Below the pieces are notes generated by a model, which saw only the letters and a program-made list of their open reading frames with translations, was not told the origin of the DNA and did not search any database. The position numbers were made by a program, and so were the translations under genes. From Cryptomeria japonica (taxonomy: Eukaryota > Streptophyta > Pinopsida > Cupressales > Cupressaceae), in contig NC_081410.1 in NCBI RefSeq assembly GCF_030272615.1, forward strand, positions 122,727,640 through 122,791,639: a stretch of 64,000 nucleotides of DNA, read 5' to 3'. Of this stretch, positions 47,406 through 58,206 are shown piece after piece (positions within the stretch are counted from its first letter, which is position 1; every line of letters starts with the position of its first letter).

Positions 47406-50400
47406 ATTGATTTTTAATTAATCATTTTGTTATATTGATACAAGTTAAATTTATTTGGTAGTTAAATAACTATGAAATAGATCATATATATATAAACAAT
47501 TATCATGAAATATGATTATTTCATGAATTTTGTATATGTCTATGTAATCATTTGAGAATAAATATATATGTACGTATTATATATATGTATATGAATCGAC
47601 CATATACATGTATGAATTGATCATATACAAATATATAAATATATAATTATGATATATAAAAATATATATATTTTTTAAAAAAATTATAAATATTACTTTA
47701 ATGAAGAACTGAAATATATATTTAATTTGTTAAATAATGATTAATGTTTAAAAATATATACTAGTGAAAGGGTTATTAACTATATATTAAACATATAATA
47801 AACAAATGGAAATTAAAATTTTTTTAAAAAATATATATATAATATAAAAAAATAAAACAAATTAAATAAATAGGGTGGCGGTTTAGTGCTAATAAAGTTT
47901 TTAAACTAATAGCTAGGGTGGCCGATAGTAATATCGACCACCCCCCTTAATAAAGGGAGGGGTCGGTATTACCACCGACCACCCTCCTCCCATTTTATTA
48001 CACGTGCCCTCCTCCCTTCGCATTATGCATAGCCCACGTTAAACATGCAAATTTGGTGGAGGCACCGATTAACATGCAACCTTGCTCATTAAGGTATGTG
48101 GTGGAGTGAATTAATGAAGGGTTAGGAGGTAATGTAGGGAGTAACTTGGAGAATAATGTGGTTTACCAACCCATGTAAACCCACCCATATCCACCATTAT
48201 CAACATGTATTAGATAGTTATTTAATTTGCTTATTTTTAGGAAGTTATTTTTAGTAAAGTCAATTTAGTATTGAAGTCAAAAGCCACATGTATTATCTAT
48301 AAATAAGGATTTAACCACTTTAGTGGTGTGGTGTCATGGAATGGTTAATGAAGAACTTTACATGATGAACACATAGGTGTTCAATTACGATTAGGATTGT
48401 TATGTAATTAGATCTTGAGTGGTGTCACTTGGAATCAATCCACCTCTAGTAGAGATAGCCTGAAAGTAGGAAAGTGGGTAGACGGCTACACTATATATAA
48501 CCATTGAGTGGGAAGAGAAGGGGGATGGAGATGCAACGAAGGAATAGAGAATGAAATAGGAGAATAGTAAGTTGGAGAATAGTGAGTTGGAGAATAGCAA
48601 GTTTGAGATTGACAAGCAAGGCATAGAGCTAATTGGTGGAAGATCATCAGAAGTTTCACAAATCAAATTCAAGCTTGCAAAGAGGTTAGGGTTTCATTTG
48701 ATTTTGTTTATTATTTAAGGAAGGGTGGAATTTGTATTTTTAGTTTTGGATTATTATTATTTACAAAGTCTTTGTTATAAGTAATGATTATAATCTGGCT
48801 TATGTTATAGTTATGGTGAATATCATTTATTGTTTGGGTTAGTTAATGGAAAATAATAGAATATTAAGTGTAATTACATTATAGCTATAGTAGTGAAATT
48901 TTGTTTAAGAACATATTGCACACTTTTTTATTATATAGAAATTTATGCTTGCATTCAAAACCTAGGTATTAAGAATTTTTAGTCGCTTCTCTAGGAGAGT
49001 TTGGGGAGTAATGGCGTATTGTTGAACATTAGGTTTACGACTTATTAAATAGTGTATTAATATAGTTGTGATTCTTATTTTCTGGAAGTCTTTATTTGCA
49101 AGTTGTTTATGCATTTTGACTGTTTTAAGGAAAGATTGCATGTGTTAGGATCATGTGTAAATGGTGTCTTCTGTCAAGTTTAAATTCCAATTCTTGTTTG
49201 CATTATCGTTGTGTCCTATGTTATTATGTTTCCTTGGTCAGGTGTCAAGGTATAACTTTATGGATGTGAGCCATTGTGTGTTTTCTCCAAATGACCAACC
49301 TTCGGTTAGTAAATCGTGTATCCTTCACCTATGGTTTGTCAGAATTAGGTATGGTTGTCCATTTCACCATAGAGTTCTCATAGAGAGACTTTTCCTGTAG
49401 TGTCCTATGAGAGAGAGTGGCTTTTGAGTAGGGGTCATGCCCAAAGTGGATGACAGGATAACCCGTCGGAAGTTAGTTAAAAAGTGATAACCTAAAAATT
49501 GATATGGGTGAAATAAACATTAATTAAGATAATGTGCCTTGTGCATAGGTGTAGTGCTTGTACAGGGCTCATAATGCTACGAGAAGGCCTAGAATGACAA
49601 ACTAACCACCTTGTCTTCATGAAAGGATTGGTAGGGTCCGCATGAGACTTAGCTGGAGCCAGAAGTCAGGAGAGGTTACCAGGATAGAGAGATTCGGGAC
49701 CTGGGAGGCTGTACCATGGTATCCATCTTAAGCTATGCGATGACACTCTCTCCTTAGAGTCACTAGTGTTTGTGAGTTGAGTCACAAGAATGTTTGCGGA
49801 GTCATGTATTTCTTTCGTACTTGTCTTATTTTTCTTGCTTGAGGGTTTTCTACTATATCATAGCATGGTGGGGTGGTTTCATTTCAGGATCACATTGTCG
49901 GGTGGTAGTGCCACTTCCCATCAGATGTTTCAGAATTTATCTTCAGGCGAGGAAGGGCTTCATTGGTGTTCTTGATTTGTGGTTCATGTACCAACTCTTG
50001 TCCGTGATCATTGTTCAGTTGAAATCTTGAGGTCATTGTATCAAACCTTTATGTAACCTTGATTTCTTTGTAATGTTGAAATTTATGGTATTTTTGTAAA
50101 CATGTCTTTATGGATATTGTAAAAAAAGAAATTATTGGAATGCATGTTATTTCAGTTACTTAATTCTTTTGTATATATTAAATGATTGCTTTGGAGTACT
50201 TTGAATTCTTTCATTGTGGAATTTTTATCTTAAACATTTAATTTTCCTACAAAGCTGAACAATAGGTTTTTCCGTGGTGTTAATATAATTTACGAAGTAA
50301 TCTTCGTTGGTGACCCTTAGGGAATCTTGAGTTAGACTTTTGTTGTGTTATTAGGCATGCAATGGTTATAATTATGCACTTGTTCTTTTAAAAAAAATTT

Positions 50401-50463
50401 ATTTCACCCTTAGTTGCATAGATTGTGATGTTTTTCCTTTAGGGTTTCTGGCGGGGCATTACA
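46441..50463. mobile_element. 4.0-kb solo LTR nested in the E3 protease
   Basis: Starts TGTAGTACCC and ends GGGGCATTACA, flanked by an exact 5-bp duplication TGGTT (46436-46440 and 50464-50468). No second copy of its ends lies inside and no coding domain is visible, so it is a single LTR left by recombination. The size and the GGGGCATTACA end suit the long LTRs of Tekay/Del-type gypsy elements, but the lineage is inference. It holds TA microsatellites at 47250-47273 and 47371-47400, a 34-bp-arm palindrome at 47915-47985, and CTATATATAACC at 48491, a possible TATA box. Confidence 0.9.
47915..47985. repeat. Imperfect palindrome, 34-bp arms
   Basis: Arms 47915-47948 and 47952-47985 pair at 27 of 34 positions by hand count. 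The mismatches are mainly transitions, which as RNA would mostly be G-U wobble or A-C pairs. GC-rich against a very AT-rich background. Confidence 0.85.
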
Positions 50464-50468
50464 TGGTT

Positions 50469-50771
50469 TGTCAAGTCCTAGACCTGGATCTCAAATACAA
50501 CATACTTTTGGGATGTCCATGGATTCATGAGATGAGTGCAATCCCATCTACATATCATTGATGCATCAAGTTTCTACACAATGGAGTTGAAGTGACCGTC
50601 AAAGCTGACCCAAATCCATTCATATATTGCAACAATTTGCGACCTAGATCAGAAATAACAATCCCACTCAATCGAGAAGCTATTCATTCATTAGTATATG
50701 TGGATCCAGAATCATTGAAAGCTTCTACATCCAAACAATCCAAGTAGAAAGAAAAATTCAAGATTTAAGAC
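50469..50771 (+). pseudogene. E3 protease, C-terminal part
   Basis: [20 protein letters not shown] followed by SAIPSTYH continues the protease after the solo LTR. This is the conserved ILLG...W-I-H block of plant Ty3 proteases. A TGA at about 50558 and a TAG near 50745 interrupt it. GVEVTVKADPNPF and SEITIPLNREAIHSLVYVD follow, as in related polyproteins. Confidence 0.88.
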
Positions 50772-51317
50772 ATGGGATGTGGTGAGTATATCTTTCATGT
50801 TGATCAACTCCCACTATCTCCTAAGGTATTCAGTCGACAAGAACAACCTACAAACAATTTGCAATGCCAGGGAATTGGGTGTGAACCATCTAGTGTTGTG
50901 GCTACTAAGGCTGAATGCAAATCTCCTCTAGTGGTGCAAGCAGCTCTTGATATCAATAGTCCTAAGAATGGTTCCAACGAAGAATCTATTGAATGTATCA
51001 CCAACCCTCTTGATAACTCACATAGCTCTACCATTTCATTTGCTCATTCCATTTCCACTCCACTTAAAGACTTGGATCAACAAGAATTACAAAATCCCTT
51101 ACTCATTGGGGATCAAAAATCAAGATTTGAAAAGAAAAATCCAAAAGTCAAAAATAAAGAAAAGTCCTTTAATCCAAATCAAAATCAAAAGCTATTGGAC
51201 TCTGCAAAAATCAAAGTCAAGGATAAAAATCCTATGAAGCCAAAAGAGCAAGAGATGATCTCCCCTAATACCAAAATAACTAGGGACAAAAGTTCTACAA
51301 TTGCAAGTCAAAAATAA
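50772..51317 (+). pseudogene. E3 post-protease ORF, lysine-rich C-terminus
   Basis: 181 open codons (MGCGEYIFHVDQLPLSPKVF at the start) that continue the polyprotein where RT would follow in a complete element. The last 60 residues are basic and low in complexity (KKNPKVKNKEKSFNPNQNQK, KIKVKDKNPMKPKEQEM). I find no RT, G-patch or zinc motif and do not recognise a domain. It could be a nucleic-acid-binding tail or simply a low-complexity end of a truncated polyprotein. It stops at 51315-51317, about 270 bases before the inverted leader begins. Confidence 0.65.
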
Positions 51318-51589
51318 TACTTGTTGATCCTAAGTCTCCATCATGCTATCCTACTTTCACTTCTTTTCACAATCATAAGCCTTCATCACTCATCCACTTG
51401 TTCTGCACATCCATTCCCTTTTGGTGATACATCATGGACCTTTAATGGAACTTCCTTGAAGGACTTTGTTATCAGGGATGCCCAAACTTATTTAGGTGAC
51501 ATGCATATGGGCCTGGGTAGTCTACACGCTAGTATACATTAACAAGATATACTATGGATATCGATGTAGTAAAAGGCATCAGATCTTTT

Positions 51590-54106
51590 TTAAATGAATC
51601 TGAGGTGTACTCGCAATGTCCAAAGTGTAAGACCAAGTATGTATGTATTAGAGTAGGTATGACTTCCAAAGAGATGATAGTTTCTCTTGATGAGGTAAGT
51701 TGACCTTGATGAGGGACCACTTAGCAAAATGTTGTTGTATGTAATGTGTTGACAAAGTATGATGAGGACAAGCAAGTGACCTTTTGACTCAAGTTTAGAC
51801 AAATGTGAATGTAATGTAAGGTGTAAATCAATGATGGACTTTGTGAGACCCAAAGGCAGGTTGAATTCTAGATGAAAACCCAGGGAGATAACCTAGGAAG
51901 CTCAATAAATCTGAAACTGATTGCTCTTGTTTGTTGGACTGTAAATTTTTACAATTTGTAAAGTTGTTTGTTGTGACCAAATTTGAATTTTTTTGACTAT
52001 TTTTCATGACAAGATGACACAATGTTGATGAGGACTCAATGTTTGCAAGTGTTTAGACTCAAAATGACTCAAAGAAAAGTGTGTTGTTTGGTGTAAAAAT
52101 GTTTTGCATACACTTGAAGGCACAAAAGACACAATGTTATGATGTTTGGTCTTGAATGTTTGATTGTTCAAAATAAGACAAGCACAATTCTTCTGGCTGG
52201 CCAAGACAATAGTTGTTGATCCCACATGGGGTTTCCCCCGAGGCTATGCTATTCAGAGCGGATACTTAGATGCTTGACCCCACTAGCTCCACCCTCAGCA
52301 CTCACTTCTCTGGGGCAGCCAAGCATCAGTCCCCACGAAAACTCCCTGTGGTGAACTTTGTATCTCTACTAAGAACCATATGTATGTGGGCTGCTCCAGA
52401 GGTCCGACCTCCTACCCCAACAACTAGAAGGATTTTGGCTTTCTAAAACAAAAAGGTGCTAGTAAGGGCATTCGCTCGTGTGGCCACACATGCGGCACTT
52501 TCAGCTCTGTAAATATAGAAGGCTCCCAGCCAGTAGGGGTTACGCCCTACAACTGATCAAATAAATTTGATCAAACGGGTTTATGGGGAGACATAGTGTC
52601 AGCATGAACTAATCAGCACATGTTACCCATGGCTTTCACCATGGATATAGTTGTTTATAGTGGTTTGGAAGAGGATGGCTTTTCCTCGCTACCACTTGGA
52701 TCATTCTCTCCTCACTAGTAGTCCTAATGACCACACGGGGAGACAGGCCCTCTAATGATGAAACAAAAAGAGCCTATTGCCCAAGACACAAAAGACACTG
52801 GTTCAATTTTAGTGCACCAATTGAAGTGTTTGATAATCTATGAAAGCAAGGCACACAATAAAAAAGAAAATCCTTTTCAAGGTCCTACAACAAAGATCTA
52901 TTAGTAGTTTGGATTGTTTCAAATGATCACCCCTTCATGCAAGCACACAAGTTAGGTCAATTTTAGATCCAAAAGACTTTGTGAAATAGGGGCCTTCGAC
53001 AAAACGATTTTTTTTTTTACCAATTCAAAGATCTGATTCATCATAAAAAAAAGAACACCTGTAAAATTTCAAAAAATTTCTAGAAATATTAAAAATCCAA
53101 AAAATTTGCTAATTTTCTCCAAAAATTATTTTTTTATGAAAAATCATAAAAAATTCATATAAATTGCTAAATTGATCCAAAAAATATGAAATTTTTACTG
53201 GACACTCCTAATGGTCTTCCAAACCTACATAAAAAAATGTTTGCAAAACATCCAAGCAATTTGTGAGATATGAGCAAAATAATGCAAAACCCTAATTTTC
53301 AAAGATCCAATTTTTTAGGAATGATTTTGCATCAAATTTAAAATCACAAAGAATAGATCCAGTGTATAATTCTGGAAGATTTCCAAAAATGTAAGAAAAT
53401 CTGAAAAATACGCTAATTTTCTCTCTAAATTAATTTTTTATGAAAATACATAAACAATTCATAGAAACTTCAAATATGCTCCAAAAAATCTGAATTTTTT
53501 ATTGAGCACCTCTGATGATGTTTTTGACTTGCAAAAACATTTTTATACCACATTTCAAAGCCATTTGTGAAACCTGATCAAAATAATGAAAAACCCTAAG
53601 TTTTAAAGATCCATTTTTTTAGGAAATATTTTGTATCTAAACTAAAATCACAAAGAACAGATCCTATGTATAATTATGAGAGAGTTCCAAAAATGTAAGA
53701 AAATCCAAAAAAATCGCTCATTTGCTCTCAAAATTAATTTTTTATGAAAAATCATAAAAAATTCAAAGAAAATTAAAATATGCTCTAAAAATTCTGAATT
53801 TTTGAATGAGAGCTCTTGATACTATCTGCAACCTGCCAACAAAAGTTTGTGAAAAAATTCCAATTGGTTTGTGAGATCTGATCAAATCTCTCCAAGATCT
53901 TGATTTTGTGTCCAAAACCCTAGTTGCACAAGGTTATTCTCCAAATTGTTTTACAAAACAACAATATAGGGTTAGAAAAACCTGCAAAAAACACAAATCT
54001 AACAAAAATCCATGTCCCACCAGGCATGCCAAAATGTTTATGGTGAAAATGGAAACAACAATATTGAAAGACTAAATGAATTCAACCACAAAGCCCTAGG
54101 CTAACA
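51590..54106 (-). repeat. Inverted copy of the E3 leader
   Basis: On the minus strand this matches 41065-43610: the last ~70 bases of the LTR, the primer site, the three ~304-bp units, the structured-looking block and the region up to about 77 bases before the gag ATG. A 44-base block present at about 43457-43500 is missing here. At the junction with the 3' LTR, 54107-54125 repeats ACTATCATCTCTTTGGAAG from 43528 in direct orientation, like filler from template switching. By hand, two sample stretches of the arms differ at about 6% and 11%, against about 3.4% for the LTR pair. Confidence 0.92.
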
Positions 54107-54136
54107 ACTATCATCTCTTTGGAAGTTAGACTACGA

Positions 54137-54719
54137 AATAAATCTTTATTTATTTAATTAATTCGTTAACCTTTCCCACCTATGACACATGTCATTCATC
54201 TCTTAATTCCTACACTACCTACCCTATTATTATTTTCTTATTTTCTCTAACTACCCTCTAATCATAGCCGACTATTTATCTTTTACACCTCTCAATCTTA
54301 TCCCTCCATTTCTTATAATGTCTTCTATATAAGAGGATACTTCTCTCATTATCAACTCCTAATCATTCAATCATTCTAATAAGCCATTCAACTAATCACC
54401 TAAGCAAGAATTCTAGCATTCAAACTTTCATATGTGATCAAGCCTACTTGCAACCACATTTCCATTCTTTATTGAGCTCTTGTGCACACATAAAATCTGA
54501 GAGCAAATATATCAAGCAAGATCAATGGAGATAGGAAGAATGGAAATCCAAACCCTATTAGACATGTGATGGTATAATCTTTGTGATTTCATTTGATTTT
54601 CATTGTCTTAGGTAATCTTCATATGTTATGGTGGATCTTTGTTGATTGTTAGGCTAGGGTTTTAGGGTTGAATTCATTTAGACTTTCAATATTGTTGTTA
54701 TCCATTTTCACCATAAACA
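54137..54719 (+). repeat. E3 3' LTR, truncated at its start
   Basis: Matches 40553-41135 without length change (583 bases), so the first 234 bases of the LTR, including four of the five palindromes, are missing. The end CCATAAACA is followed by the target duplication CATAT. With its left part missing, no polypurine tract can be seen. Confidence 0.93.
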
Positions 54720-54724
54720 CATAT
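54720..54724. other. E3 target-site duplication, right copy
   Basis: CATAT, identical to 40314-40318. Confidence 0.88.
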
Positions 54725-54887
54725 ACAATGAATCAATATTGTTGAATTGTAGATAAACGAATCATTTGAAATGCTAGTTACAGTTCACTATTATTACACA
54801 TCTGAAACTAACTTCATTACTACTCAACTACTCTTGTGAACCTTTGCACTCACAAGATAAACCACACACAACTTCACATATCACATG

Positions 54888-56936
54888 TGTTAGGTCCCGC
54901 AGACAACTGAGAGGGGGGGTGAATCAGTTGTCTAATAAATTCAAACCAAAAACAACTTAACCAAACTTAATGCTTAATACCGTTAAACCAAAGTTAATGT
55001 CGGTAGACAGTTTATTAGTTAATTGGAGTACCGGTAAAGATTAATGCATGAAACAGAAAGACAATAACATCCACAACACATAACACCAATATTTGTACGT
55101 GAAAACCTTGTAAGGGGAAAAACCACGATGGGAAACCTTACCCACAATCAAATGATACTACTACAGATAGTATCTGTATACTATAGGGGGTCTGCACATG
55201 CAAAAAGGCCAAGTGCCTAGAGCTCACTGCTCAAAGACAAATAGGAGTCACACTGACTACAATTGGATGGTTAAATCCAATAATGATGTACTGCTCAAAA
55301 TAGCATCTTCATATGTTGGATTCAGTACCGGTTCAGTTCTGATATGCCTTCACAAAAAACTTCCTTCAACCTTCAAATGATGTTTGCGTGTATAGCTCTG
55401 CTTATTCTCGCATATACCGACTTACAATTGGTGAACTCACAAAGTTGGTTCCCACTTTTTGGTACTTCCTGATTTTTGCTGAAATCGTACATTTTTTAGA
55501 AAATATAATGATTTAAGCTTTAAGAGGTCCCATTTGAAGTAATTAATTGAAGAGAGTTAAATCAAAGGCTCTTAGATCAAAATTTCTTGGATAGAACCTC
55601 TCTACTTCTAAATCATACTTGTAATGGAGTCTCATTTGCATCTATCAAATGCTGATAAAAAACCAATTTTAAATTTGCTTTTGGGGGGTCAAATTAATTC
55701 ATTTTATTTTTTTATTTTTTTAGGTATTTAGTCTTTATTATAAGCTTTCCAAATAGTATAAATTTTAATATATTGAATTTCATTAATATATTTTTATTTT
55801 ATTTCTTATGAATGTAGGTTTTTCACCGAACATGAACTTCTTTGTTCAATGCATTGGGAAAAATAGTAAACTAATTCAAAAAAATTCTAAAAAATATCTA
55901 TGCACTAGGTATTTGTGTTTTCTTTCTAAAAAAAATAAAAATTGAATTTTGATATATATAGAACAAGTTATGTGTTCAAACGTACACCTATATTTGAATT
56001 ATAATTAGTCAAACTTCAAAACTTAATAAAATGAAAAATATTCAACATATCACTATCAAACCAACTACATGCCCTGGGTATTGATGTTACAAACTAAAAT
56101 TCAAAAGAATTAAGTTTTTATCATTTATAGAAAAAAAAATTATGCATTTCGAGATACACATCACTCTTAAAAATGTTGTTTGCTGTAAAAAACTACTTTT
56201 GAGGGAGATGGAAAAATCAATAAAATTTTATTCAAACAAATTTGAAAAAAACATATTTAGAATCTACAAATAAGATGCTAAAAGTCACTAGTTTATATCA
56301 TCTTCAAATTCTTAACGGTTTAAAAGTTATAGGTGTTGGAAATAGAAGGCTTTTTTCAAAATATTCATCTAAGTGTCAAAGTTGGTAAAAAAGTGGGAAC
56401 CAGTATTGTGAATTCACCCCAATCCTTTCTTCGCATTTGCATATCGATCTTACAAATAAGATCTTACATTTATACCATAACCTAAGACCAATTGAGTAGG
56501 TCGGCTCTAAAAGATATTACAATAAAAATAATTTACAAGTAAAACAATAACTCATGCAATATCCGATTCAACATGTTGGCTTAATGCATTTACAACATTA
56601 ATAAATCATCTTCATAGCATGTCATGTTGATTTGGAATAGATAAGCCTGCCGGTGTTTATCCTAGACCTGTTTGCCGATAACAGCAAATATGCAAACACG
56701 AATATACCAATGAACAAATCTTCCAAGACAAAGTGTCCAAACGATGTCTTCGACATAACCAAGTGTTTTCCATGTCATTCCAAGTGTCGGTGATTAATAT
56801 ATCCTGTCGGTGAACAAGATAACGGTGACTGTGCATAAGTCGCTTGCTAGTGACCATTGCCAATTCTCCAAGTGCCAGAGTTGATAAGTGTTGACATCAA
56901 TGACAAAACCATATCAACATATCCAAAATACCAACA
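54888..56936 (-). repeat. SIRE-like copia LTR, minus orientation
   Basis: TGTTAGGTCCCGCAGACAAC at the left and CCAAAATACCAACA at the right. Outside the right edge the minus strand reads CCAAAGGGGGAGAT, a polypurine tract, so this is the 3' LTR of a minus-strand element continuing to the right. Without the inserted element at 55429-56419 it is about 1.05 kb. It shares blocks with the LTR at 2449 and with E2. Confidence 0.88.
55429..56419. mobile_element. ~1-kb element with terminal inverted repeats
   Basis: Left end GGTGAACTCACAAAGTTGG and on to CCCACTTTTT; right end, on the minus strand, GGTGAATTCACAATACTGG and on to CCCACTTTTT: about 32 bases of terminal inverted repeat with four or so mismatches. 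CAAT flanks it on both sides (55425-55428 and 56420-56423), a possible 4-bp target duplication, though so short a match could be chance. The interior is AT-rich with no transposase. It interrupts the SIRE-like LTR. I read it as a non-autonomous DNA transposon of unassigned superfamily. Confidence 0.7.
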
Positions 56937-57305
56937 ATCTCCCCCTTTGGCATTGATGGCAACACAAGATGGAAAAACCATCAAAGTGCCAAAACAGAAA
57001 TGCGAAATACCAAAAACCAACAATGTCCCAAAAGAGATCATAACCAGAAATCAAAATTTTTCCCAAAATAACAATCTCTCCCCAAGGGATAAAGTCTCTC
57101 CCCCTAGGAGTAACATGTGTTTTTCCATATCAATCTCTCCCCCTTCGACATAAAATGCCAAAGCAATACAAAAACCAAGTTCAAATACAAAATACCAACT
57201 TATTTAGTATACCAACTACTCCCCCTAAGAAGTAGCTCTCCTCATCAAAGCCGAAGTAAAAGATTTCTCTATTAGTTCTGCCGGTTGATGACAAACATCA
57301 ACTAT
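56937..57305 (-). promoter_or_regulatory. 3' UTR with repeated polypurine tracts, minus strand
   Basis: On the minus strand GGGGGAG or GGGGAGA tracts occur at about 56940, 57071, 57102, 57132 and 57225, the first adjoining the LTR. This is the same layout as in E2. Confidence 0.82.
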
Positions 57306-57371
57306 CTAAGTCTCTTCCGGTGGGGGTATGACCCCAAGCCGATCTCTGAGATATTCAAAAGTCTCCTTCAT
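57306..57371 (-). pseudogene. pol: Copia pol C-terminus, truncated
   Basis: The minus strand reads TFEYLRDRLGV and on to a TAG at 57306-57308. This matches the last residues of E2 pol, TFEYLQHKLGV. Upstream homology is lost at about 57375, where another LTR-like sequence starts, so the element is cut off just inside pol. Confidence 0.85.
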
Positions 57372-57375
57372 TCAA

Positions 57376-57900
57376 TGTTTATATCCAAAATACCAACAAC
57401 ATGCACTCAACATATCTCTTCCTCTGAATGGATTTTATCTTTATATGCCATTCACAACCAAAGAACCATCAATTAGGTTGGCCTAATTAGATGTAAAAGG
57501 TAGGATACAAATAGTTGGCCCAAAAACAATCTCTAAGACAATGTAAAAGGAAGAATGAAATGTGTGAAGGATCACACCATGTCAGAACACCTTCCTATCC
57601 ATCCTATATCAACTCCTATAACTTTGCATGCTACCACATGAACCAAAAATGTACAGGTCGACTTCAAAGGATAGAACCGATAAAGCACACCAACCAAACT
57701 TGCTAGAAACATGATTGGGACCACCAAGACTCTTGCAGATGTACAACATAGCATCAATTGACACCAACATGGCTAAATAAGTTTTCTGCACCTCCAAAAC
57801 ACCAATGATGTCAAAGCAATGTGCCACAATGTGGACCATAAAACTATACCTAGTTTGACAGAATGTTCACCGAGATAGACTACTTTAGCCATCTTCAACT
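57376..57900 (-). repeat. Fragment of another SIRE-like LTR
   Basis: CAATTAGGTTGGCCTAATTA with AGATGTAAAAGG resembles the block CAATTAGGTCGGCC...AAAAGATAATAC of the LTR at 2449 (about 3055) and its equivalent at about 56490. The rest has the same composition and words such as ACCAATGATGTCAAAG. Ends not determined. Confidence 0.45.
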
Positions 57901-58206
57901 ACAGACCATAAAAGACATCTCCAAATTTTTGAAAAAAAACACAAGACAAACAAATATGCTATCTAAATCAACTAAAATCAATCCACACATCCACACGAGC
58001 TCATAACCAATCCTTTGATGCTACATTACTCTAAAACATAATTTCTCAACCTTTTGGACTAAAGTTTTCATCAATGACAATAATTTTGACATAAATGAAA
58101 ACACAAACTCATATTTTCAACATCTTCCTCCTTTGGACCATAGAGCAATAAAATTCATCATCCAATTTATTAGAGAGAAGAGAGGGGAGGGGAATCTCTC
58201 ATTGAC
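57901..58206. other. No recognisable feature
   Basis: AT-rich sequence between the LTR fragment and the LINE ORF1 remnant; it may include that LINE's non-coding sequence. Confidence 0.3.

Larger units (their letters stand above)
40319..54719 (+). mobile_element. Tat-like Ty3/gypsy element E3 with an inverted leader in place of pol
   Basis: Bounded by an exact target duplication CATAT (40314-40318 and 54720-54724). Contents: 5' LTR 40319-41135; primer site from 41136; leader to 43686; gag 43687-45860; protease 45778-46440 continued at 50469; a lysine-rich ORF to 51317; an inverted copy of the leader (51590-54106); a 3' LTR truncated at its start (54137-54719). Without the nested 4-kb solo LTR it is about 10.4 kb. 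No RT, RNase H or integrase was found. The LTRs differ at about 20 of 583 aligned positions by hand count (about 3.4%), less than E2, so this is one of the younger insertions. Confidence 0.9.

Noticed and set aside
46441-50463. 8-bp duplication TGGTTTGT suggesting a hAT transposon
   Set aside because: The element itself starts with TGT, so the extra three bases are explained by a TG...CA LTR with a 5-bp TGGTT duplication; no hAT termini.
51321-51542. 73-codon frame with a hydrophobic start resembling a signal peptide
   Set aside because: It follows the stop of the E3 polyprotein in another frame, is short and has no counterpart elsewhere; chance hydrophobicity in T-rich sequence is likely.
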